A stretch of 9,876 bases of DNA, taken from contig JAEZKS010000169.1 of NCBI GenBank assembly GCA_023436075.1, positions 1 through 9,876 on the forward strand. The letters are read 5' to 3'. The notes under the pieces are model-generated. The model was not told the origin of the DNA. It worked only from the letters and a program-made list of their open reading frames with translations, and searched no databases. The position numbers and the translations under genes were made by a program. Shown piece after piece: positions 6,415 through 9,876 of this stretch; positions within the stretch are counted from its first letter, which is position 1; each line of letters starts with the position of its first letter. Origin of the DNA: Methanobacteriota archaeon (lineage in GTDB: Archaea; Halobacteriota; Methanocellia; Methanocellales; Methanocellaceae).

Positions 6415-6445
6415 AAAAAGCAGTGCCTGTAAATGGTTACGGCAC
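6415..6445 (-). terminator. Hairpin plus U-tract terminator of the cysteine-cluster gene
   Basis: On the minus strand GTGCC-GTAA (6445-6437) pairs with TTAC-a-GGCAC (6432-6423) around a 4-base loop, a 9-bp stem with one bulge, followed after three bases by TTTTT (6419-6415). The stem starts two bases past the stop at 6448. The form is that of a bacterial intrinsic terminator, though in archaea the T tract may do the work. Confidence 0.6.
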
Positions 6446-6447
6446 AG

Positions 6448-7431
6448 TCATTTGACCACGGATGGGTCGATGAAGATGTTCATGGCGCCAACTTCTTCCA
6501 TGCTGCCGTCCGACGGGCAGAATCCGAGCATCGCCCTGCCGTCAGAGGATACGCCCTGCAGGTCTTCCTTTTTGCCCATGAATGCAAGCATCATGCCCCG
6601 TGGGTCCTTCATACGGATGGCGACGGAGATGAAAGCGAACGAAGGGTCGGCTATGCTTGGATTTGCCTGGCTGAATACTGCCTCGATCTGCCCGCCGGTG
6701 CTCGCCTCGTAGATGTCACGCGCGTCCTGCGGGCTGACATAGACCATGATGCGCCCCGGCTCGAAGGCAGCGCCGTCGTTCACCACGATGTAGGGGGACT
6801 TATGCCAGTCGATCACCTGGCACATCGCCTGTATCTCGAACATCGCCTGCTCGAAGATCAGGCCGCTCTCCACGCTGCCGCCGAAAAGGTAGTCCGCCAC
6901 GATGGTGCGGAGTTGCTGTCGGTTCACGGCCTTGAGCAGGTTGTAGATGAACTTCATATCGGTCCGTTGCAGGTTCGAGTAGTAGATGGTCTCCGCCGAG
7001 TCGTATATCACCGACGTGATCATGTCTTCCCGGTCCACTGCCAGAACCGCATCGTCCGGCAGAGAGAATACCTTGCAGGACTTCACGCCTTCGCTAATGG
7101 CATGTTTGTTAATGTACGCCTTCATCTCTGCCGCAGTATGGCCGGGCTTCACCGCCGGGAACTGACGGCACATGAGTGGCTTGAATGCGTGGATAGTGCA
7201 GCCATCGGAGAAGAACGGGCACCGGTCGCCCGTGATCTGGAGAAAGAGCCGCGGAGTCTTGTTGTTGTCGCCCGCCCGTGCGAAGACGACCTGGTATTTT
7301 TCCATGAACTGCGGCACAGTCAGGTGCAGGTTCTCTGCCATGCGGAATACGTCTTCAGTGTTCAGCAAAATCAGCCGCTGCTCACAGCACCGCCCGCAGC
7401 GGGCGCACTCGAAAGTAACTTCCTCACCCAT
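6448..7431 (-). CDS. YkgJ-like cysteine-cluster protein with C-terminal extension
   Basis: A 327-residue soluble protein. The N-terminal part has the CxxCxxCC signature of the YkgJ/UPF0153 family: C9, C12, C15, C16 in CARCGRCC. The partner segment has C71, C78 and C88 in GDRCPFFSDGCTIHAFKPL and MCRQFP, with a further C119. The family is thought to bind Zn or an Fe-S cluster; its function is unsettled. Residues about 200-327 (WHKSPYIVVNDGAAF and onward, with YVSPQDARDIYEAS and a closing MNIFIDPSVV) form an extension I do not recognise. Many family members stop well before 250 residues, so this may be a two-domain protein. No Shine-Dalgarno site is visible before the ATG; a TATA candidate lies 42-49 bases upstream, giving a short leader. 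No membrane segments. Confidence 0.75.
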   Translation of the reverse strand: MGEEVTFECARCGRCCEQRLILLNTEDVFRMAENLHLTVPQFMEKYQVVFARAGDNNKTPRLFLQITGDRCPFFSDGCTIHAFKPLMCRQFPAVKPGHTAAEMKAYINKHAISEGVKSCKVFSLPDDAVLAVDREDMITSVIYDSAETIYYSNLQRTDMKFIYNLLKAVNRQQLRTIVADYLFGGSVESGLIFEQAMFEIQAMCQVIDWHKSPYIVVNDGAAFEPGRIMVYVSPQDARDIYEASTGGQIEAVFSQANPSIADPSFAFISVAIRMKDPRGMMLAFMGKKEDLQGVSSDGRAMLGFCPSDGSMEEVGAMNIFIDPSVVK

Positions 7432-7472
7432 GGATGATACCCGTAGAATGAAGAGGGCATATAATACAACTG

Positions 7473-7480
7473 TGATATAA
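7473..7480 (-). promoter_or_regulatory. TATA box for the cysteine-cluster gene
   Basis: TTATATCA on the minus strand, preceded by the purine-rich GGATAAGG that could serve as BRE. Initiation near 7450 fits a leader of about 20 bases without a ribosome binding site. Confidence 0.45.
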
Positions 7481-7576
7481 CCTTATCCGATACATTGGAC
7501 ATGGATGGCACAGATGCCACGGAGGCACATGTGCAGAAAACTCGCGCGGATGCCGCATGCCAGGCGCAGTCGATAC

Positions 7577-7816
7577 TTACTGTATCTCCGCAAGGGCCTT
7601 GTCGACCTCGACCGGGTCGAAGCCTATGATCTTTTTATCGCCCACCAGCAACAGCGGCGTGACGCGCACCTTGTGGACCTTGATCATTTCTTCGAGGGCC
7701 GCCCGGTTCGTGGTGACATCTATGTCTTCGAAGGCGACGCCCTTCTTCTTCAGGTAGTCTTTCAGCTCGTTGCATGCCGGGCAGGTCGGCTGGGAAAATA
7801 CCCTGATGCTGGTCAT
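7577..7816 (-). CDS. Glutaredoxin-like thiol-disulfide oxidoreductase
   Basis: A 79-residue single-domain thioredoxin-fold protein. The opening strand MTSIRVFSQP leads to the active site CPAC (C12, C15) at the start of helix 1, followed by YLKKKGVAFEDIDV (strand 2), the cis-proline loop RVTPLLLVGD, and IIGFDPVEVDKAL at the C-terminus. This order and length match glutaredoxin/NrdH-type proteins. It lacks the usual glutathione contacts that I would recognise, as expected in archaea that use other thiols. It probably reduces protein disulfides in the cytosol, fed by a thioredoxin reductase or ferredoxin-linked reductase elsewhere. The ATG at 7816 has only a weak upstream site. It diverges from the KGG-repeat gene across 211 bases; on its 3' side 145 bases separate it from the cysteine-cluster gene, so it is probably transcribed alone. 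Confidence 0.88.
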   Translation of the reverse strand: MTSIRVFSQPTCPACNELKDYLKKKGVAFEDIDVTTNRAALEEMIKVHKVRVTPLLLVGDKKIIGFDPVEVDKALAEIQ

Positions 7817-7930
7817 ATGATCTTTATCGTGGGCTCTTCTACGTTAAATGCTTGTCGGGAGCCGGGAACGTCTCTATTCCCATCGCCAGCAAAGTCGTAC
7901 TGATCTATTGAAGGCCTTTGCGCATCGTGA

Positions 7931-7953
7931 TTTATACGGGACAACGTTATATG
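7931..7953 (+). promoter_or_regulatory. TATA candidates for the KGG-repeat gene
   Basis: TTTATAC (7931-7937) and GTTATATG (7946-7953) lie 75-97 bases upstream of the start codon; either gives a leader of about 50-70 bases. The rest of the divergent region (7817-7930) holds a weak 5-bp hairpin GGGAA/TTCCC (7864-7881) and a poor TATA candidate for the glutaredoxin gene. Confidence 0.35.
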
Positions 7954-8027
7954 ATGGCCGGTATCTTTCTCACATGCCGGACGCTCCGGCGGCCATATGC
8001 CGCGCTGTCCTGGCAAGAGGTGGATTC

Positions 8028-8213
8028 ATGGCTGAAAAATGGGAAAAGAAGGGTGAGATGACAGTCGAGGAAGCGGGCCGCAAGGGAGGGCAGAAAGGCG
8101 GAGAGAAGGTGCTGAGCAAATACGGGCCCGAGTTCTACTCGAAGATCGGCCACAAGGGCGGCCAAAAGGTCAAAGAGCTGATCAAGAAGGGAAAAGAGAC
8201 CGAGGGCAAGTAA
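8028..8213 (+). CDS. KGG-repeat stress protein, 61 aa
   Basis: A small, very hydrophilic lysine/glycine-rich protein. KGG motifs are at residues 19-21, 23-25 and 43-45, with the linker YGPEFYSKIGHKGG, which is the standard spacing of the Em-like/KGG domain seen in general stress proteins. Such proteins are probably disordered and are linked to desiccation or general stress tolerance in bacteria; the archaeal role is inferred. The start at 8028 is set by GAGGTG (8017-8022) 5 bases upstream, the best ribosome binding site in the window, which argues for high expression. The same frame is open back to 7848 but lacks coding character there. A short T run (8240-8244) downstream could end the transcript. 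Confidence 0.85.
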   Translation: MAEKWEKKGEMTVEEAGRKGGQKGGEKVLSKYGPEFYSKIGHKGGQKVKELIKKGKETEGK

Positions 8214-8271
8214 GAGGCGACACTGATCGGGCCGAAAGCTTTTTGTCCTGCGTGCATAAAGGCATTTACCG

Positions 8272-8529
8272 ATGCCCGAGAAGAAGCCCGTCCCCAGACC
8301 TGCCGCTTCGGCGTTTATGACAGCGGATCGGCTCATGAAGGAGGATCGCCAGAAGAACGAGAACGAGCGACGGCTGGAGCGATGGGCGGATATGATGGTC
8401 CGGGAGCGAAAGCTGGACCCGGGGTGGAAGGAAGACCGCGACGCAGCCGTCACAGTAAGGTGGATCGGCGACCGCAATGCAGCGCCGCCGGCAGAGAAGG
8501 CGAAGAAAGACGCCGGGAAGAGATCCTGA
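8272..8529 (+). CDS. Charged orphan protein, 85 aa
   Basis: The protein starts MPEKKPVPRPAASAFMTADR. Its centre is a highly charged helix rich in E, R and K (DRQKNENERRLERWADMMVR), and its tail is basic and alanine-rich, ending KKDAGKRS. No cysteines, no membrane segment, no recognised domain. Codons have the G/C-rich third positions of neighbouring chromosomal genes, which supports real coding. AAAGG (8258-8262) lies 9 bases before the start, a modest site. It follows the KGG gene by 58 bases on the same strand and may share its transcript, which would hint at a stress link, but this is inference. A T5 run directly after the stop (8530-8534) may terminate it. Confidence 0.55.
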   Translation: MPEKKPVPRPAASAFMTADRLMKEDRQKNENERRLERWADMMVRERKLDPGWKEDRDAAVTVRWIGDRNAAPPAEKAKKDAGKRS

Positions 8530-8559
8530 TTTTTCGATGTATCTGTGAGCATGACGTTA

Positions 8560-8590
8560 GGACACAAAGTGCACTTGTAACTTTGTGTCC
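8560..8590. other. Perfect 11-bp stem-loop upstream of tgtA
   Basis: GGACACAAAGT (8560-8570), a 9-base loop, then ACTTTGTGTCC (8580-8590): a perfect inverted repeat. The overlapping AAGTGCACTT (8567-8576) is itself self-complementary, so an alternative fold is possible. No T tract follows, so it is not a standard terminator. It lies 38 bases before the tgtA TATA box, so it could be an upstream operator for tgtA or a 3' end stabiliser for the preceding gene. Confidence 0.6.
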
Positions 8591-8628
8591 CGATCTCTAC
8601 TGTACCGAATAAGCTGCGGGAACGATCT

Positions 8629-8636
8629 TTTATATA
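8629..8636 (+). promoter_or_regulatory. TATA box for tgtA
   Basis: TTTATATA, a consensus archaeal element, preceded by GGGAACGAT as possible BRE. Initiation near 8658 gives a leader of about 14 bases, matching the absence of a ribosome binding site before the ATG. Confidence 0.65.
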
Positions 8637-8671
8637 CCCGCAAGCCCATTTACGAGCGTGCGTGTTGCCTG

Positions 8672-9876
8672 ATGCCTGACGTGTTCGAGATCGTGGACAA
8701 GGACCTGATGGGCCGGATCGGCCGGCTCTATACGCCGCACGGCGTGGTGGAGACGCCGACGGTCATGCCGGTGATCAACCCGAACCTGCGGCTGATCGAG
8801 CCGGCGGAGCTGCGCAAGTACGGTGCGCAGATGCTGATCACTAACTCGTATATCATCTATCGTACCGAGCGCCTGCGGCAGGCAGCACTTTCGCAGGGGC
8901 TGCATGCCATGCTGGGCTTCGACGGCCCGATCATGACTGACTCTGGCAGCTTCCAGCTATCGGTCTACGGCTCGGTCGAGGTCGACAACCCGGGCATCGT
9001 TTCATTCGAGCGGGACATAGGCACTGATATCGGCGTGCCGCTGGACATTCCCACGCCGCCTGATGTATCGTATACAAAGGCGCGAGAGGAGCTGGAGATC
9101 ACCCTGACCCGCATGGCCGAGGCAAAGCAGTATGCGGGAAAGATGCTGCTGGCGGGCCCTGTGCAGGGCTCGACTCATCTGGATCTGCGTGAGGAAGCGG
9201 CCCGTCGGGCGCATGAGACAGGGTTCGACGTCTACCCGCTCGGCGCAGTAGTACCGCTGATGGAGTCCTATCGCTATGCCGATCTCGTGGATGTAATCAT
9301 GCGCTCGAAGATGGGGCTGGGACCGGAAGGAGCGGTGCACTTATTCGGTGCCGGGCACCCGATGATGCTGGCGCTGGCGGTGGCGCTGGGCTGCGATCTG
9401 TTTGACAGCGCGGCGTACGCCCTGTATGCGAAGGATGGCAGGTACATGACAGTTGATGGCACTTACCACATTAGCCACCTCCAGCACCTGCCCTGCTCCT
9501 GCCCGATCTGCTCGACTCACTCTGCAAAGGAGATCGCGGAGGCCGATGAGGCGACGAAGACACGGTTGATCGCAGAGCACAACCTCTACGCCACATTTGC
9601 CGAGATCCGGCTGATCAAGCAGAGCATTATCGACGGCGACATGATGGAGCACGTGGAACGCCGCTGCCGTTCCCATCCCCGGATGCTGGAAGGCCTGCAG
9701 CGCATGATGGACTATTCATCGTACATCGAGCGGTTCGACCGGGCAAGCAAGTCGACTTTCTTCTATCTCGGCCCCGAGTCCGCCCGCCGGCCGGAAGTGC
9801 TACAGTACAGCCGCCAGGTGAACAACATCGAAGTCAACGGAAAGGCACTAATCGCGACGGCCCGTGATGTCGATAC
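8672..9876 (+). CDS. tgtA: Archaeosine tRNA-guanine transglycosylase, 3' end outside window
   Basis: It exchanges guanine at position 15 of the tRNA D-loop for preQ0, the first step of archaeosine formation, which stabilises archaeal tRNA. 401 codons are visible from the ATG at 8672, and the frame is open at the right edge. The N-terminus is MPDVFEIVDKDLMGRIGRLY. The active-site block TDSGSFQLSVYG carries the general-base/nucleophile region at D90, and a second catalytic aspartate is probably D245 in DLFDSAAYALYAKDGRY. The zinc site is C275, C277 and C280 (PCSCPIC) with H303, matching the Cys-Cys-Cys-His set of the Pyrococcus enzyme. The preQ0 pocket region LLAGPVQGSTHLDLR follows the usual order. 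The C-terminal domain, and whether a PUA domain is fused or encoded separately, cannot be seen. The tgtA gene is a housekeeping gene, so this side of the window is core chromosome. Confidence 0.95.
   Translation, partial: MPDVFEIVDKDLMGRIGRLYTPHGVVETPTVMPVINPNLRLIEPAELRKYGAQMLITNSYIIYRTERLRQAALSQGLHAMLGFDGPIMTDSGSFQLSVYGSVEVDNPGIVSFERDIGTDIGVPLDIPTPPDVSYTKAREELEITLTRMAEAKQYAGKMLLAGPVQGSTHLDLREEAARRAHETGFDVYPLGAVVPLMESYRYADLVDVIMRSKMGLGPEGAVHLFGAGHPMMLALAVALGCDLFDSAAYALYAKDGRYMTVDGTYHISHLQHLPCSCPICSTHSAKEIAEADEATKTRLIAEHNLYATFAEIRLIKQSIIDGDMMEHVERRCRSHPRMLEGLQRMMDYSSYIERFDRASKSTFFYLGPESARRPEVLQYSRQVNNIEVNGKALIATARDVD

Noticed and set aside
6433..7437. 334-codon open frame on the plus strand
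   Set aside because: It is the exact antisense of the cysteine-cluster gene. The protein is rich in H, R and V from reversed GC-rich codons and has no recognisable motif, while the minus strand shows clear family signatures.
7848..8027. Upstream extension of the KGG-repeat protein to 121 residues
   Set aside because: It lacks coding character and overlaps the TATA candidates. The internal ATG at 8028 has an excellent GAGGTG site.

Overview
The window looks like a euryarchaeal methanogen of the Methanocella/Methanosarcina type. It carries an archaeosine tRNA-guanine transglycosylase (an archaeal enzyme), a small stand-alone siroheme sulfite reductase of the kind described in methanogens, TATA-box promoters of archaeal form, and GGTGA/GAGG ribosome binding sites. 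The genus is inferred from these features and was not matched to a database.

Layout. Positions 1-78 (minus) hold the first 26 codons of a probable IS630-like transposase that runs off the left edge. Positions 130-1865 (minus) hold an AT-rich two-gene operon joined by an ATGA overlap: a DUF4297/Cap4-type dsDNA nuclease and a winged-helix partner. The pair resembles the effector and middle component of an ABC three-component (ABC-3C) conflict system. The ATPase expected next is not in the window; the transposase stands where it could have been. The operon promoter has two adjacent palindromes between the TATA box and the start codon. From about position 2170 base composition shifts to GC-rich and stays so. 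A large Mg2+-type P-type ATPase (2171-4798, plus) converges on a siroheme reductase (5264-5959, minus). Between their 3' ends lies a roughly 390-bp imperfect inverted repeat (4855-5243), the largest unexplained structure here.

The right half is a run of small and medium genes: a 48-codon orphan with a good Shine-Dalgarno site (6139-6285, minus), a YkgJ-like cysteine-cluster protein with a long extension (6448-7431, minus), a glutaredoxin-like protein (7577-7816, minus), a divergent KGG-repeat stress protein (8028-8213, plus), an 85-residue charged orphan (8272-8529, plus), and tgtA, which starts at 8672 (plus) and is cut by the right edge.

The sulfite reductase, the cysteine-cluster protein and the glutaredoxin share a redox/metal-sulfur theme and lie on one strand, but each has its own spacing and probable promoter, so joint function is only an inference. 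The strongest candidate for a little-described system is the nuclease/winged-helix pair with its palindromic promoter and adjoining transposase. The long inverted repeat comes second.
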